Assembly: GCF_007830255.1 (NCBI RefSeq)
Contig: NZ_VLKG01000002.1
Span: 310,001-374,000, forward strand
Direction: 5' to 3'
Source: Azomonas agilis
Lineage (GTDB): Bacteria; Pseudomonadota; Gammaproteobacteria; Pseudomonadales; Pseudomonadaceae
Length of the DNA: 64,000 nt
In this document: in pieces, positions 10,389-20,531 of the stretch
Layout: every line of letters begins with the position of its first letter
How positions within the stretch are numbered: the stretch's first letter is position 1
Translations under genes and position numbers: made by a program
The notes under the pieces: generated by a model
What the model was told of the DNA's origin: nothing
Databases searched by the model: none
What the model saw: only the letters and a program-made list of their open reading frames with translations

Positions 10389-11243
10389 TCAGCTTAACTC
10401 CCGATGACGTACTTGGATGTTTTTTAGGCTCTTTTTCAGGGCCTGACCCAAGCGCTCAGCCAGATAGACTGAGCGATGTTGTCCTCCTGTGCAACCTATA
10501 GCCACAGTAACATAAGCTCGGTTGTTGGCTGCAAAGCGAGGTAACCATTTTTCCAGATAGCTGAGGGTATCTTGGTAGAGTTCCTCAACCTCGGGTTGAG
10601 CCGTTAAGTAATCAATAACAGGGCGGTCTAAACCAGAGTATTCGCGTAAGTCCAGCCGCCAATAGGGATTGGGTAGGCAACGCACATCAAATACTAAGTC
10701 AGCCTCAACGGGAACACCCCGCTTAAATCCAAAGGACTCGATAAGAAAGGCTGTACCTGGCTCGGTACGATTCAATAATCGTAGCCGCAGCATATCCCGT
10801 AACTGATGTAAATTCAGTTTCGAGGTATCAATGCGTAAGTCTGCTAAATCCGCCAGTGGCTTGAGTAACAGGGCTTCATCTTGGATGGCCTCAGCTAATG
10901 CACGGATCTCGGAGGTGAGGGGATGACGGCGGCGGGTTTCGGAAAAACGCTTAAGCAGCGTCAGCTCATCGGCATCTAAATAAAGCACATCCGTATGAAG
11001 GTTGGGATCTTGGCGGATGCCCTGTAGTAGCTCTGGAAAGCGTTCCAGTTGACAGGGTAGGTTACGGGCATCTATGGAAACGGCGAGCGAGGATTTTCCT
11101 AAATGCTGGCTGGCTTGCTCTAATAAGCTGGGCAAGAGCCCAGCAGGTAGGTTGTCAATGCAGTAAAAACCATTGTCTTCGAGTACGCCTAAGGCTGTAC
11201 TCTTGCCGGAGCCGGAGCGACCACTGACAATAATTAGGCGCAT
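10389..11243 (-). CDS. rapZ: RNase adapter protein RapZ
   Basis: RapZ (YhbJ) is an RNA-binding adapter that in E. coli hands the sRNA GlmZ to RNase E and so controls glucosamine-6-phosphate synthase. The N-terminal kinase-like domain carries Walker A GRSGSGKS at residues 8-15. The C-terminal domain has the family motifs [10 protein letters not shown] and [14 protein letters not shown]. The length is 284, exactly the E. coli size. It lies between ptsN and ptsO as in most gammaproteobacteria. Whether GlmZ/GlmY exist here cannot be seen. Confidence 0.95.
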   Translation of the reverse strand: MRLIIVSGRSGSGKSTALGVLEDNGFYCIDNLPAGLLPSLLEQASQHLGKSSLAVSIDARNLPCQLERFPELLQGIRQDPNLHTDVLYLDADELTLLKRFSETRRRHPLTSEIRALAEAIQDEALLLKPLADLADLRIDTSKLNLHQLRDMLRLRLLNRTEPGTAFLIESFGFKRGVPVEADLVFDVRCLPNPYWRLDLREYSGLDRPVIDYLTAQPEVEELYQDTLSYLEKWLPRFAANNRAYVTVAIGCTGGQHRSVYLAERLGQALKKSLKNIQVRHRELS

Positions 11244-11251
11244 GACACATC

Positions 11252-11716
11252 CTAACGGGTATTTTGAGCGTCAATCACCGTCTGATACAGGCTTTCGTTT
11301 GTTGGAGCCTGGCGTAAGCCTAGGCGTACCTCCTCGCGATCCAACATACTGGCAATTTGGCGCAAGAGTTCAAGGTGCTGATCCGTGGCTTCTTGAGGAA
11401 CCAGCAGCACAAAAAGCAGATCAACCGGTGCTCCATCAATAGCATCGAAGTCTACAGGAGCATCCAACCGTAGCACAGCACTTAAGGGCGCTGTGCAGCC
11501 TATGAGGCGACAGTGGGGAATGGCAATACCATTGCCAAACCCCGTTGATCCTAGCTTTTCACGTGCCACTAGACTCTCGAAAATCTCTTGAGCATCAAGG
11601 TCAGGCAGATCACTGGCTACAAGCTTTGCGATTTGCTCCAGTACGCGCTTTTTGCTGCCCGCCTGAACGCCGATGAGGGTTCGTTCAGGAGTCAGAATAT
11701 CTTCGAGTCGAATCAT
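11252..11716 (-). CDS. ptsN: Nitrogen-regulatory PTS component EIIA-Ntr
   Basis: A 154-residue EIIA of the fructose/mannitol type. The phospho-accepting His68 lies in [10 protein letters not shown]. In the family it is phosphorylated by NPr and acts as a regulator of potassium uptake, phosphate sensing and other targets rather than in sugar transport. No membrane EIIBC is adjacent, which supports the regulatory role. It is nine bases upstream of rapZ on the minus strand. Confidence 0.95.
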   Translation of the reverse strand: MIRLEDILTPERTLIGVQAGSKKRVLEQIAKLVASDLPDLDAQEIFESLVAREKLGSTGFGNGIAIPHCRLIGCTAPLSAVLRLDAPVDFDAIDGAPVDLLFVLLVPQEATDQHLELLRQIASMLDREEVRLGLRQAPTNESLYQTVIDAQNTR

Positions 11717-11732
11717 AGTGGGATATTAGTCG

Positions 11733-12032
11733 TTAGGCACCTTGATGACGGTCGAGCTGCTTTTCTTTATGCTTGATCAACTGGCGATCCAGCTTATCGA
11801 CCAGGAGGTCGATGGCAGCATACATATCTTCATGCTCGGCGTTGGCTACCAGTTCTCCACCCGCTACATGCAGTGTAGCTTCAGCTTTTTGAGCTAGCTT
11901 TTCTACCTGTAGAATGACTTGGGCACTGATGATGCGGTCGAAATGACGCTCCAATCGGCTGAATTTTTCATCAATGTATTGACGTAGAGCGTCGGTTACA
12001 TCTAGGTGATGGCCGCTGATGTTGACTTGCAT
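11733..12032 (-). CDS. hpf: Ribosome hibernation promoting factor (short form)
   Basis: A 99-residue protein of the HPF/YfiA family that binds the 30S decoding centre and helps form 100S ribosome dimers in stationary phase. The sequence opens MQVNISGHHLDVTDALRQYI and has the basic strand/helix pattern of the fold. There is no C-terminal dimerisation extension, so it is the short form. It sits between rpoN and ptsN, a widely conserved position. AGGAGAAG lies just upstream of the ATG. Confidence 0.95.
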   Translation of the reverse strand: MQVNISGHHLDVTDALRQYIDEKFSRLERHFDRIISAQVILQVEKLAQKAEATLHVAGGELVANAEHEDMYAAIDLLVDKLDRQLIKHKEKQLDRHQGA

Positions 12033-12089
12033 ACTGCTTCTCCTTATTCAGAGAGCACATTGATGCTCTCCCTATAATCTGGTGCCCCT

Positions 12090-13607
12090 TCAAACCAAGC
12101 GCTTGCGTTCACTGGAGGGTGCAATTCCAAGCGATTCTCGATACTTGGCTACGGTACGTCGGGCTACCTGAATACCTTGCTCTTCCAGTAAACCAGCGAT
12201 CTTGCTATCACTCAATGGCTTTTTAGGATTTTCTGCGGCAATAAGTTTTTTCAAGATGGCACGGATAGCTGTTGAGGAGCATTCACCCCCCTCTGAAGTG
12301 CTGACGTGACTGGAAAAGAAATATTTCAGCTCGTAAATGCCGCGGGGGGTGTGCATGTATTTTTGAGTGGTCACCCGGGAGATGGTGGACTCATGCATAC
12401 CAACAGCCTCGGCGATATCGTGCAACACCAGAGGTTTCATAGCTTCTTCACCGTATTCTAAGAAGCCTTGCTGATGCTCAACAATTTGGCTGGCAACTTT
12501 CATCAGGGTTTCGTTACGGCTTTGTAAGCTTTTAATAAACCAGCGCGCTTCCTGTAGTTGATTGCGCATAAAGGTATTATCGGCGCTGGAGTCAGCACGG
12601 CGTACTAAGTTAGCGTAGTGCGCGTTGACTCGTAGGCGAGGCATAGCTTCCTGATTAAGCTCTACCAGCCAGCGCCCTGTGTATTTGCGTACGATGACAT
12701 CAGGAACAATGTACTCAGGCTCTGTCTGTTCAATCTGAGATCCGGGGCGAGGGTTTAGGCTTTGGATAAGCTCAATGACCGCTCGTAGCTGATCTTCCCG
12801 AAGCTTCATGCGGCGCATCAATAGACTGTAATCCCGGTTGCCTAAGGCTTCAAGGTAGCTTTTGACCAGCTGTTGAGCCTCGTTCAACCAGGGGGTGTCA
12901 GCGGGCAGTTGGCGTAACTGTAATTGAAGACATTCTTGAAGATTTCGAGCGCCAATGCCTGCTGGCTCAAACTGCTGGATGCGGTGCAACACCATCTCGA
13001 CTTCATCCAGATCAATGTCCAGCTCAGGATCTAGCCCAGCGTGAATTTCCACCAGCGTATCTTCCAGATAGCCTTGGCTGTTGATGCTATCAATCAGGGT
13101 AATAGCAATCAGGCGATCGGTATCGCTCATCGGTGTGACGTTTAATTGCCACAGCAGATGCGTTTGTAGGTTTTCCCCCGCTGAGGCTTTGGCGGTGAAA
13201 TCCCAATCCTCTTCATCATTGCTTGGGAGGTTACTGGCACTGGTTTGATAAATATCTTCCCAAGCAGTATCCACAGGCAATTCGCTGGGAATACGGTCTG
13301 CCCAATCGTTGTCACCCTCTCCAAAGGCTTCTTCTGAGGGGGTAGCCGATTCATAGTGCGAGTCTTGGGTAAGGTTGTCTGTCCTAAATTCTGAATCAGG
13401 CCCCTGATGTTCTGAGGAGTCGGCCATAGTATCTTGGCCAAAGTCCTCGCCGTCGTCTTGACGCTCAAGCATGGGATTGGCTTCGAGCGCTTCTTGGATC
13501 TCTTGTTGCAAATCTAAGGTAGACAGCTGGAGCAATCGAATAGCCTGTTGCAACTGCGGGGTCATCGTCAGTTGCTGGCCCATCTTCAAGACTAGCGTTG
13601 GTTTCAT
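12090..13607 (-). CDS. rpoN: RNA polymerase sigma-54 factor
   Basis: A 505-residue sigma-54 with all three regions. The Gln/Leu-rich N-terminal activator-interacting region is residues 1-50 ([19 protein letters not shown]). A long acidic linker spans about 50-150. The C-terminal DNA-binding part ends in the RpoN box [10 protein letters not shown] at residues 482-491. It directs activator-dependent transcription from -24/-12 promoters. It heads the hpf-ptsN-rapZ-ptsO run, and lptB lies 133 bases upstream on the same strand. Confidence 0.97.
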   Translation of the reverse strand: MKPTLVLKMGQQLTMTPQLQQAIRLLQLSTLDLQQEIQEALEANPMLERQDDGEDFGQDTMADSSEHQGPDSEFRTDNLTQDSHYESATPSEEAFGEGDNDWADRIPSELPVDTAWEDIYQTSASNLPSNDEEDWDFTAKASAGENLQTHLLWQLNVTPMSDTDRLIAITLIDSINSQGYLEDTLVEIHAGLDPELDIDLDEVEMVLHRIQQFEPAGIGARNLQECLQLQLRQLPADTPWLNEAQQLVKSYLEALGNRDYSLLMRRMKLREDQLRAVIELIQSLNPRPGSQIEQTEPEYIVPDVIVRKYTGRWLVELNQEAMPRLRVNAHYANLVRRADSSADNTFMRNQLQEARWFIKSLQSRNETLMKVASQIVEHQQGFLEYGEEAMKPLVLHDIAEAVGMHESTISRVTTQKYMHTPRGIYELKYFFSSHVSTSEGGECSSTAIRAILKKLIAAENPKKPLSDSKIAGLLEEQGIQVARRTVAKYRESLGIAPSSERKRLV

Positions 13608-13740
13608 GGCAAAGGCGGCTTGTTGTGCTGGAGTTCGGCGTGAACGCCCGTTCGACCATCAGAGCCAAAGGCTCTCTTTAAAGCAAATTATGTGCCTAAT
13701 TATAGACCATTTACCCGATAGCGGACACCGATATTGCACA

Positions 13741-14466
13741 TCAAAGACGGAATTCATGACCTAGGTAAACGTCTTTTACCTGTTGGTTGCTCAGGATGGT
13801 TTGGGCATCGCCTTCAGCAATAATGTGTCCATTACTGACAATATAGGCGGTTTCACAGATATCCAAGGTCTCACGCACATTATGATCAGTAATTAAAACG
13901 CCAATACCCTTACTTTTAAGATGGTGGATGATCTGTTTGATGTCTCCCACAGAGATGGGGTCGACCCCGGCAAAGGGTTCGTCCAACAGAATAAACTTAG
14001 GGTCTGTAGCCAATGCCCGAGCGATTTCAATCCGGCGGCGCTCACCCCCTGAAAGGCTCATGCCTAGGCTTTGTCTTAGGTGGGTGACATGAAATTCTTG
14101 CAGTAGGCTTTCTAAGGTCTCTAAGCGCTGGGCTCGTGTTAGGTCTTTGCGGGTTTCCAAAATCGCCATGATGTTATCGGCTACGCTGAGCTTGCGGAAA
14201 ATAGAGGCTTCCTGCGGAAGATAGCCAATGCCTGCACGCGCCCTGCCGTGCATGGGCCGGAACGTAATGTCTTGATCGTCTATGAGGATATTGCCCTGAT
14301 CAGCGCGCACCAGACCTACAATCATGTAGAAACAGGTGGTTTTGCCTGCTCCGTTTGGGCCCAGTAATCCAACGATTTGGCCGCTTTCAATCGAGAGACT
14401 GATATCACGAACAACGGGCCGACTTTTATAGCTTTTAGCAAGGTGTAGGGCTTTGAGGGTAGCCAT
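13741..14466 (-). CDS. lptB: LPS export ABC transporter ATPase LptB
   Basis: A 241-residue cytoplasmic ATPase that powers LPS extraction by LptB2FGC. Walker A is GPNGAGKTT at residues 36-44, the signature is [16 protein letters not shown], and Walker B is [13 protein letters not shown]. Its start overlaps the lptA stop by one base. It lies in the kdsD-kdsC-lptC-lptA-lptB-rpoN order shared by most gammaproteobacteria. Confidence 0.97.
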   Translation of the reverse strand: MATLKALHLAKSYKSRPVVRDISLSIESGQIVGLLGPNGAGKTTCFYMIVGLVRADQGNILIDDQDITFRPMHGRARAGIGYLPQEASIFRKLSVADNIMAILETRKDLTRAQRLETLESLLQEFHVTHLRQSLGMSLSGGERRRIEIARALATDPKFILLDEPFAGVDPISVGDIKQIIHHLKSKGIGVLITDHNVRETLDICETAYIVSNGHIIAEGDAQTILSNQQVKDVYLGHEFRL

Positions 14467-15005
14467 TAGGGCGTTTGTCCTTGGGGGCTGCTGCTCTTGG
14501 GTTGAATGACCATATCAATACGTGGGCGAGGCGCTGTTACTGGTGTATTTCCAGCGCGCCCTGCGTTGACGATTTGCCGCTGGGTATCGTAGACGATTTT
14601 TTCACCTTGGAAGGTGCTGCCTTCTTGAACGATTTTGGCTTGGTCGATCAGAACAATACGGTTATTGGCCACAAAGTACTGAAGCGTTAGTGCATAGGCT
14701 TGAACAATGGATTTGTTCACCGCCGGTTTTTGCTCGTAATAGGCTGGAGTGCCTAGGGCGGTGAATACATTGAGCTCACCACTTGGGGTGCGTGTAATGG
14801 TGACAGTATGTCCTGTCACCTTCATCGTGCCTTGGGTGATGATGACGTTTCCACGGTACACCGCAATACCATTACGGTCATCTAACTCAGCAGAGTCAGC
14901 CTGCACATGAATGGGCTGGTTGCGATCTTCGGGCAAGGCCAGTACCTGCGAAGTGCAAGAAAGTGATAGCAGCGCAAGTAAAATAAGTCGGTTAGCGAAG
15001 CTCAT
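14466..15005 (-). CDS. lptA: LPS transport periplasmic protein LptA
   Basis: A 179-residue secreted protein of the LptA/OstA-N fold that forms the periplasmic bridge carrying LPS from LptC to LptD. A signal peptide (about residues 1-23, cleavage after VLA) is followed by the beta-jellyroll with motifs [16 protein letters not shown] and [10 protein letters not shown]. The C-terminal tail is Pro/Ser/Gln-rich. It overlaps lptC by 14 bases and lptB by one, implying tight translational coupling. Confidence 0.93.
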   Translation of the reverse strand: MSFANRLILLALLSLSCTSQVLALPEDRNQPIHVQADSAELDDRNGIAVYRGNVIITQGTMKVTGHTVTITRTPSGELNVFTALGTPAYYEQKPAVNKSIVQAYALTLQYFVANNRIVLIDQAKIVQEGSTFQGEKIVYDTQRQIVNAGRAGNTPVTAPRPRIDMVIQPKSSSPQGQTP

Positions 15006-15561
15006 ACTGGCCTCTTACATGGGATAACAAGTGCATCTTGCCTACATCTAAGTAGGCTTTCATACCGACAGCAGTAGTCACGCCATTGGTGGTATCAATT
15101 TTAACTGGTTGTTGGGTTTGAGCGTATTGCTTATCGGGAAATACCGTCATCCGCGTACTGGTGAGAATAATGGGCTGATTTCGAGCGTCAGTGCGTTCAA
15201 CCCGCACTTGATCAATCAGCTCAATTTCAGTGCCGTTGGGAGAGACCTCTCCACGAGCGCTGCGAATACGCCAAGGAATATCCATGCCACGGTATAAGTG
15301 CATATCGGGTTGCGTGAGTAGACTGATGTCCGTGGATTTTAAGTGCTCAAATTTCTCAGAAACCAGATCGTACTGACGTTTTCCATCTGCTCGATATTGG
15401 ATGGTGCGTGAATTGAGGGCAAAAAAATCTACATCGTTATCGGTGATGGAGTAGGGCTTTTTTTGAAAGCTATCCGGGCCGATATTCCAGTAACCAACGG
15501 CAGCCAGCAGCAGGATAGAAGGAATCCACAGTAATAGGGTTTGCACACTGGGCATACGCAT
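14992..15561 (-). CDS. lptC: LPS export inner-membrane-anchored LptC
   Basis: A 189-residue bitopic protein. A single N-terminal membrane helix (about residues 7-25, TLLLWIPSILLLAAVGYW) precedes a periplasmic jellyroll that accepts LPS from LptB2FG and passes it to LptA. Conserved features include DVDFFALNSRTIQYRADGK, a typical YrbK/LptC pattern. It lies directly upstream of and overlapping lptA, and 21 bases downstream of kdsC. Confidence 0.92.
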   Translation of the reverse strand: MRMPSVQTLLLWIPSILLLAAVGYWNIGPDSFQKKPYSITDNDVDFFALNSRTIQYRADGKRQYDLVSEKFEHLKSTDISLLTQPDMHLYRGMDIPWRIRSARGEVSPNGTEIELIDQVRVERTDARNQPIILTSTRMTVFPDKQYAQTQQPVKIDTTNGVTTAVGMKAYLDVGKMHLLSHVRGQYELR

Positions 15562-15582
15562 AGACCGACTTCCTCTCCTATC

Positions 15583-16110
15583 TTAGAGGTAGGCCGCTTG
15601 GGCTGCATTCAGAGTACCTTGAGCGCGCATAATCAGCTCACAGTACTCTCGTGCGGCTCCTTCACCACCGCGTGCTTGGGTCACTCCGTGGGCGTGTTGA
15701 CGGACGAAAGCATCCGCATTGGCCACGGCTATCCCCAAACCCACACGGCGGATGATGGGTAAGTCAGGTAGATCATCACCTAGGTGGGCTACTTGTTCAG
15801 GACTCAGTTGAAGTTTATGCAGCAGTTCATCAAGTACAATGAGCTTATCTTCGTGCCCTAAGTACAGATGATGAATGCCCAGTGCAGTCGCCCGTTGTGC
15901 CACTGCTGTGCTGTGGCGACCACTGATAATGGCCGTGGTCACTCCTGAGCGAATCAGCATTTTGATGCCTTGGCCGTCTAGGGTGTGAAAAGTTTTGAAC
16001 TCACTACCGTCGGGTAACAGATAAAGTCGGCCATCGGTCAATACACCATCTACATCAAAAATAGCCAAACGAATGGCTTTGGCGCGGGTGAGAAGGTCGA
16101 TTGTATCCAT
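15583..16110 (-). CDS. kdsC: 3-deoxy-D-manno-octulosonate-8-phosphate phosphatase KdsC
   Basis: A 175-residue HAD-superfamily phosphatase that releases Kdo from Kdo-8-phosphate. The catalytic motif FDVDGVLTDG places the nucleophile Asp19 and acid/base Asp21. Further HAD motifs are IISGRHS and HLGDDLPDLPII. There is no cap domain, as in the tetrameric KdsC family. It shares one base with the kdsD stop and continues into lptC. Confidence 0.95.
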   Translation of the reverse strand: MDTIDLLTRAKAIRLAIFDVDGVLTDGRLYLLPDGSEFKTFHTLDGQGIKMLIRSGVTTAIISGRHSTAVAQRATALGIHHLYLGHEDKLIVLDELLHKLQLSPEQVAHLGDDLPDLPIIRRVGLGIAVANADAFVRQHAHGVTQARGGEGAAREYCELIMRAQGTLNAAQAAYL

Positions 16111-17084
16111 TAAATAACTCCGGCGCGTAATAAGTCGTGCATATTTAGAGCACCGATAGGACGGTTTTGCTCATCAACCACAATCAGCGCACTGATTTTA
16201 TGTTCTTCCATGATATTCAACGCTTGGGCAGCGAGTATATCGGGAGTCGCGGTTTGCCCTTTGGGGGTCATGACTTCTTGTATCTGGGTATGACGAACAT
16301 CTATGCCACGATCAAGGGCACGTCGTAGGTCGCCGTCGGTAAAAATTCCAGCTAATTGACCTTCGGAGGTTTCAACTACAGTCATACCTAGCCCCTTACG
16401 GCTCATCTCTACCAAGGCATCGCGCAAGGAAGTGCCCACTGAGACTCGCGGTAATTCAGTCCCTTGGTGCATCACATGCTCGACTTTAAGCAGCAAACGG
16501 CGACCTAGGGCTCCTCCAGGGTGGGAGAAGGCAAAATCCTCAGCCGTAAAGCCACGGGCTTCAAGGAGTGCAATGGCTAAGGCATCTCCCAAGACCAGCG
16601 TTGCTGTTGTAGAGGAGGTGGGGGCTAGGTTAAGCGGGCAAGCTTCTTGGGTCACTTGGGCGTCCAAGTTCACTGAGGCGGCTAAAGCTAGGGTGGAATC
16701 CTTATTGCCTGTAATACTGATCAGGGTATTGCCCTGACGTTTGATGAGTGGCAGTAAGGTCAGAATTTCGGAGGTGGTACCTGAGTTTGATAGAGCCAGA
16801 ACCAAATCATCACGGGTAATCATACCCATGTCGCCGTGGCAGGCTTCGGCCGGATGCACAAAAAATGCGGCTGTTCCGGTACTGGCCAATGTGGCTGCGA
16901 TTTTGCGCCCGATATGACCTGATTTGCCAATCCCTACTACCACTACGCGCCCGGAACAAGCAAGAATTAGCTCACAGGCGGTTGCAAATGGGGTTCCAAT
17001 GCGACTTTTTAACTGCGTAATGGCCTTAAGTTCTAGGCTGATGGTACGCACAGCAGATTGAATCAGTGCAGAGTGTTGGGTCAT
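16110..17084 (-). CDS. kdsD: Arabinose-5-phosphate isomerase KdsD
   Basis: A 324-residue enzyme converting ribulose-5-phosphate to arabinose-5-phosphate, the first committed step to Kdo. It has an N-terminal SIS domain (about residues 30-175, with VVVVGIGKSGHIGRKIAATL) and two C-terminal CBS domains (about 195-320). The start was set at ATG 17084. An in-frame TTG at 17117 would give 11 more residues, but a TATACT-like -10 box overlaps it and family members start near MTQHSALIQSA. No good Shine-Dalgarno sequence is visible for either. First gene of the minus-strand kds-lpt-rpoN run. Confidence 0.93.
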   Translation of the reverse strand: MTQHSALIQSAVRTISLELKAITQLKSRIGTPFATACELILACSGRVVVVGIGKSGHIGRKIAATLASTGTAAFFVHPAEACHGDMGMITRDDLVLALSNSGTTSEILTLLPLIKRQGNTLISITGNKDSTLALAASVNLDAQVTQEACPLNLAPTSSTTATLVLGDALAIALLEARGFTAEDFAFSHPGGALGRRLLLKVEHVMHQGTELPRVSVGTSLRDALVEMSRKGLGMTVVETSEGQLAGIFTDGDLRRALDRGIDVRHTQIQEVMTPKGQTATPDILAAQALNIMEEHKISALIVVDEQNRPIGALNMHDLLRAGVI

Positions 17085-17116
17085 GGATAAAAGGCAGGCG
17101 ACAAAAACAGGGCTCA

Positions 17117-17122
17117 AGTATA
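17117..17122 (-). promoter_or_regulatory. Candidate -10 box for the kdsD-lpt-rpoN run
   Basis: On the minus strand the hexamer TATACT (complement of 17117-17122) lies about 33 bases before the kdsD ATG. A matching -35 at 17-base spacing is weak, so this is a tentative promoter. If correct, transcription would start near 17110, excluding the upstream TTG as the kdsD start. Confidence 0.3.
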
Positions 17123-17151
17123 CCGATAAACCCGGTTAATATGGCGCAAAA

Positions 17152-17180
17152 TTGACAAGGATGTGGCTATCTCAGATAGA
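17152..17180 (+). promoter_or_regulatory. Candidate promoter for the mla operon
   Basis: A perfect TTGACA (17152-17157) is followed after 17 bases by GATAGA (17175-17180), a three-of-six -10 match. It lies in the divergent kdsD/mlaF interval, about 200 bases before mlaF. The assignment rests on the -35 alone and is weak. Confidence 0.28.
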
Positions 17181-17381
17181 GTTTATGTGAAAAAAACGTG
17201 AAAAAAAGGCTGTTCTAGGTAGGTTGGATTCGACGTATGTGTTATTGGCTATTCTTGGGTCGTTGGGCGCTCGGTGCTATAGTGCCGTCCCTGATAGCCC
17301 TGCGCCCCTGTCTTCCATACTGGAGCAGGTTGTAATAGACGTGCCTTGAATAGAACCAAGCAGGCTACAGAAGGAGATCGG

Positions 17382-18191
17382 ATGAGTTCCGTCAACGCGA
17401 ATGCTGTTGAGCTAAAAGGCGTGACCTTCAAGCGCGGCAGACGAAGCATTTTTAAAAATGTCGACATTACCATTCCTCGTGGAAAGGTAACGGCCATCAT
17501 GGGGCCATCAGGATGCGGCAAGACAACTTTGTTGCGTCTGATTGCGGCTCAATTGATGCCACATCGAGGTGAAATCTGGGTGGCGGGACGTAACCTACCT
17601 GATCTGTCGCGTACGGAGCTGTTCGATATGCGTAAACAGATGGGGGTTTTGTTCCAAAGTGGTGCTTTGTTCACAGATCTTGATGTGTTTGAGAACGTAG
17701 CTTTTCCACTGCGCGTGCACACCAAACTACCGGATGACATGATTCGTGACATTGTCTTAATGAAGCTGCAAGCCGTAGGGCTGCGCGGTGCCATTGAGTT
17801 GATGCCCGATGAGCTTTCTGGTGGGATGAAGCGGCGTGTCGCTTTGGCTCGAGCCATTGCCCTTGACCCCCAAATCCTCATGTATGATGAGCCCTTTGCT
17901 GGACAAGACCCCATTGCCATGGGTGTTTTAGTTCGGTTGATTCGCTCACTGAATGACGCTTTGGGTATTACCAGTATTGTGGTATCCCATGACTTGGCCG
18001 AAACAGCCAGTATTGCTGACTACATTTATGTAGTGGGTGATAGTCAGGTGTTGGGACATGGTGTCCCTAGTGAGCTGATGGAGTCGGATAATCCGCAGAT
18101 TCGTCAGTTTATGAAAGGGTTGGCTGATGGCCCCGTACCCTTCCATTTTCCTGCGCGGGATTATCGTTGTGACCTGTTGGGAGAAGCTTGA
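17382..18191 (+). CDS. mlaF: Phospholipid ABC transporter ATPase MlaF
   Basis: A 269-residue ATPase of the MlaFEDB complex, which moves phospholipids between the inner membrane and the MlaC shuttle to keep the outer leaflet asymmetric. It shows Walker [10 protein letters not shown], signature [15 protein letters not shown] and Walker [14 protein letters not shown]. The start is ATG 17382, preceded by AAGGAG (17371-17376); an earlier in-frame TTG at 17346 has no such site. The stop overlaps the mlaE start (TGATG). Confidence 0.96.
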   Translation: MSSVNANAVELKGVTFKRGRRSIFKNVDITIPRGKVTAIMGPSGCGKTTLLRLIAAQLMPHRGEIWVAGRNLPDLSRTELFDMRKQMGVLFQSGALFTDLDVFENVAFPLRVHTKLPDDMIRDIVLMKLQAVGLRGAIELMPDELSGGMKRRVALARAIALDPQILMYDEPFAGQDPIAMGVLVRLIRSLNDALGITSIVVSHDLAETASIADYIYVVGDSQVLGHGVPSELMESDNPQIRQFMKGLADGPVPFHFPARDYRCDLLGEA

Positions 18192-18988
18192 TGCGTAAAA
18201 CCCCTCTGATCGAGCGTGTACGTCTGTTTGGGCGTGCAGGTTTCGATGTGGTTGAGGCTATAGGCCGCTCAGTGCTGTTTTTGTTCCACGCTATTTTGGG
18301 ACGCAGTACGGCGGGCAAAGGTTTTCAGCTATTGGTTCAACAACTGTATTCAGTGGGTGTGTTGTCCTTAGCGATTATCGTAGTTTCCGGCATGTTTATT
18401 GGCATGGTGTTGGCCTTACAAGGCTACAACATTCTGGTGAGCTATGGTTCGGAGGAGGCTGTTGGGCAGATGGTTGCCTTAACCCTACTGCGTGAGCTAG
18501 GGCCAGTGGTTACTGGGTTGTTGTTTGCAGGCCGTGCCGGTTCCGCCCTAACTGCTGAAATCGGCAATATGAAATCCACAGAGCAATTATCCAGTCTTGA
18601 AGTGATTGGAGTTGATCCTTTGAAATACATCATCTTGCCGCGTCTTTGGGCTGGATTTATTTCAATGCCTCTATTAGGTGCCATCTTTACCGTAGTCGGT
18701 ATCTGGGGTGGTGCTGTGGTGGCTGTGGATTGGCTAGGTGTGTACGAAGGCTCCTACTGGGGCAACATGCAGAACAATGTGGACTTTCACAGCGATGTTC
18801 TGAACGGTGTCATCAAAAGTGTGGTCTTTGCCATAGTCATCACTTGGATTGCGGTATTCCAAGGCTATGATTGTGAGCCCACTTCTGAAGGCATCAGCCG
18901 TGCAACCACCTGTACCGTTGTTTACGCCTCGTTGGCAGTTCTCGGTCTTGACTTCATCCTGACCGCCCTGATGTTTGGAGATCTTTGA
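18191..18988 (+). CDS. mlaE: Phospholipid ABC transporter permease MlaE
   Basis: A 265-residue permease of the Mla system with about five membrane helices and the family motifs [20 protein letters not shown] and [13 protein letters not shown]-like (here [19 protein letters not shown]). ATG 18191 shares its first base with the mlaF stop. The stop likewise overlaps the mlaD start, showing a tightly coupled operon. Confidence 0.96.
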   Translation: MRKTPLIERVRLFGRAGFDVVEAIGRSVLFLFHAILGRSTAGKGFQLLVQQLYSVGVLSLAIIVVSGMFIGMVLALQGYNILVSYGSEEAVGQMVALTLLRELGPVVTGLLFAGRAGSALTAEIGNMKSTEQLSSLEVIGVDPLKYIILPRLWAGFISMPLLGAIFTVVGIWGGAVVAVDWLGVYEGSYWGNMQNNVDFHSDVLNGVIKSVVFAIVITWIAVFQGYDCEPTSEGISRATTCTVVYASLAVLGLDFILTALMFGDL

Positions 18989-19467
18989 TGCAAACCCGTT
19001 CCCTGGAAATCGGTGTTGGCCTGTTCCTATTGGCTGGTCTTTTTGCGCTGGTGCTGCTGGCTTTGCGTGTCAGTGGCCTGTCTATGACCGACAGTGAAGG
19101 TACCTATCGTGTCTACGCCTACTTTGACAATGCTGCCGGTATTGGCCCAAGAGCCAAGGTTGCATTAGCGGGCGTTACCATTGGTAAAGTTGTATCGGTT
19201 GACATTGACCATGAAACCTTTAAAGGTCGTGTCACCATGGATATCAACAATACCATCAATTACTTGCCGCTTGACTCTACCGCGTCCATCTTGACCGCTG
19301 GACTTTTGGGCGAGCGCTACATTGGTATCGGAGTGGGTGGAGAGCCTGATCTACTCAAGGATGGAAGCACCATCCATGATACGCAATCTGCGATGGTACT
19401 TGAGGATCTTATTGGTAAATTCCTACTCAATACTGTGAATAAATCTGATAGCAACTCAGAGAAGTAA
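18988..19467 (+). CDS. mlaD: MCE-domain substrate-binding protein MlaD
   Basis: A 159-residue protein with one N-terminal membrane helix (about residues 6-27) and a single MCE domain (YRVYAYFDNAAGIGPRAKV through GLLGERYIGIGVGGEPD). MlaD forms the hexameric ring under MlaE that handles phospholipid. The C-terminal tail is short and polar. Length and domain layout are typical. Confidence 0.95.
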   Translation: MQTRSLEIGVGLFLLAGLFALVLLALRVSGLSMTDSEGTYRVYAYFDNAAGIGPRAKVALAGVTIGKVVSVDIDHETFKGRVTMDINNTINYLPLDSTASILTAGLLGERYIGIGVGGEPDLLKDGSTIHDTQSAMVLEDLIGKFLLNTVNKSDSNSEK

Positions 19468-19485
19468 CAAAAGAGGGCTGTTCTT

Positions 19486-20142
19486 ATGTTGTTAAATGCC
19501 TTGCGCCGCGGTTTGCTGATTGCTTTAGCCTGCTTGCCCCTATTTTCCCATGCGAATGCTTCTTCACCTAATGAAGTGATTCAAAGCACAACCACACAGC
19601 TTTTGGATAACCTGAAAGCCAATAAAGAGCGTTACCGTAAAGACTCCAGCGCTTTTTACAGCTTCCTTGATGGCTTGTTAGGGCCTGTGGTGGATGCTGA
19701 GGGTATTTCTCGTAGCATCATGACGGTTAAGTATTCTCGTGGTGCTTCGCCTGAGCAAATAAAGCGCTTCGAAGAGAACTTTAAGCGCAGTCTGTTCCAG
19801 TTTTATGGCAATGCTTTGCTGGAGTACAACAACGAAGAAATTCGTGTACTACCACCTAGTGGCAAGCAACCAGAACCTGATCGTGCCAGCGTCAGAATGG
19901 AAGTAGTAGGTAAGCACGGTGAGATCTATCCGGTTGAGTACACTATGGTTAAACAAGACCAATGGCGTGTGCGCAACGTGATCATCAACGGTATCAACAT
20001 CGGTAAACTCTTCCGTGATCAGTTTGAAGATGCTATGAACCGTAACGGTGGTAATTTGGATAAGACCATCAATGGCTGGGGCGATGTTGTTGCTAAAGCT
20101 AAAGATGTTGCCGAAGCTGAGCAAAAGGCAGCGGGCAAATGA
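19486..20142 (+). CDS. mlaC: Periplasmic phospholipid shuttle MlaC
   Basis: A 218-residue periplasmic lipid-binding protein of the Tgt2/MlaC family that ferries phospholipid between MlaA-porin in the outer membrane and MlaFEDB. The Sec signal peptide covers about residues 1-25 (cleavage near SHANA). The mature part is helical with family motifs ISRSIMTVKYSRGASPEQ and WRVRNVIINGINIGKLFRDQF. It is 18 bases after mlaD, and its stop overlaps the mlaB ATG. Confidence 0.95.
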   Translation: MLLNALRRGLLIALACLPLFSHANASSPNEVIQSTTTQLLDNLKANKERYRKDSSAFYSFLDGLLGPVVDAEGISRSIMTVKYSRGASPEQIKRFEENFKRSLFQFYGNALLEYNNEEIRVLPPSGKQPEPDRASVRMEVVGKHGEIYPVEYTMVKQDQWRVRNVIINGINIGKLFRDQFEDAMNRNGGNLDKTINGWGDVVAKAKDVAEAEQKAAGK

Positions 20143-20453
20143 CTGAGGGCCAAGTGACCTTAGATACGGCTGCGGGTGTTCTTTCCTTATCAGGAGAGAT
20201 TAACTACCGCAATGGCCCCGCCTTACGTCAATCTGGCTTGGCTTTGATGCGTCAAGCCCCGGCTGAGATGCCTTTGGTGATTGACTGTGGCGGTGTTGAT
20301 AAGTCAAGCAGTGTTGGAATTGCTTTATTGCTGTCCTTTATGCGCGATGCTAAAGCGCGAGGTATCAGTCTAAGCATCGCCAACCTACCTGAAGACATGC
20401 GGCATATTGCTGACGTTTCAGGTTTGTTGGATATTCTGCCACTGGCCGCCTGA
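20139..20453 (+). CDS. mlaB: STAS-domain protein MlaB
   Basis: A 104-residue STAS-domain protein that stabilises and regulates the MlaF ATPase on the cytoplasmic side. The STAS phosphorylation-loop region reads VDKSSSVGIALLLSFMRDA. It starts within ATGA shared with the mlaC stop. Sequence identity to E. coli MlaB is not obvious, but fold, size and position agree. Confidence 0.9.
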   Translation: MTEGQVTLDTAAGVLSLSGEINYRNGPALRQSGLALMRQAPAEMPLVIDCGGVDKSSSVGIALLLSFMRDAKARGISLSIANLPEDMRHIADVSGLLDILPLAA

Positions 20454-20467
20454 CTAGACCGGGCTTC

Positions 20468-20499
20468 GCAGCCAGCATGCTTTTTTGTATGATGGCTGC
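20468..20499. repeat. Stem-loop between mlaB and ibaG
   Basis: An 11-base arm (GCAGCCAGCAT) and its near-perfect complement (ATGATGGCTGC, one mismatch) are separated by a 10-base loop rich in T. There is no T-run after it, so it is not a classical terminator. It may mark an mRNA processing or stability boundary between the mla genes and ibaG-murA. Confidence 0.5.
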
Positions 20500-20531
20500 T
20501 CCCGGTATTCGGGTAATGATTGAGGTGGAAC

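Noticed and set aside
17085-17117. TTG start giving KdsD 11 extra residues
   Set aside because: Overlaps a probable -10 box on the same strand and lacks a ribosome-binding site; family alignment favours ATG 17084.
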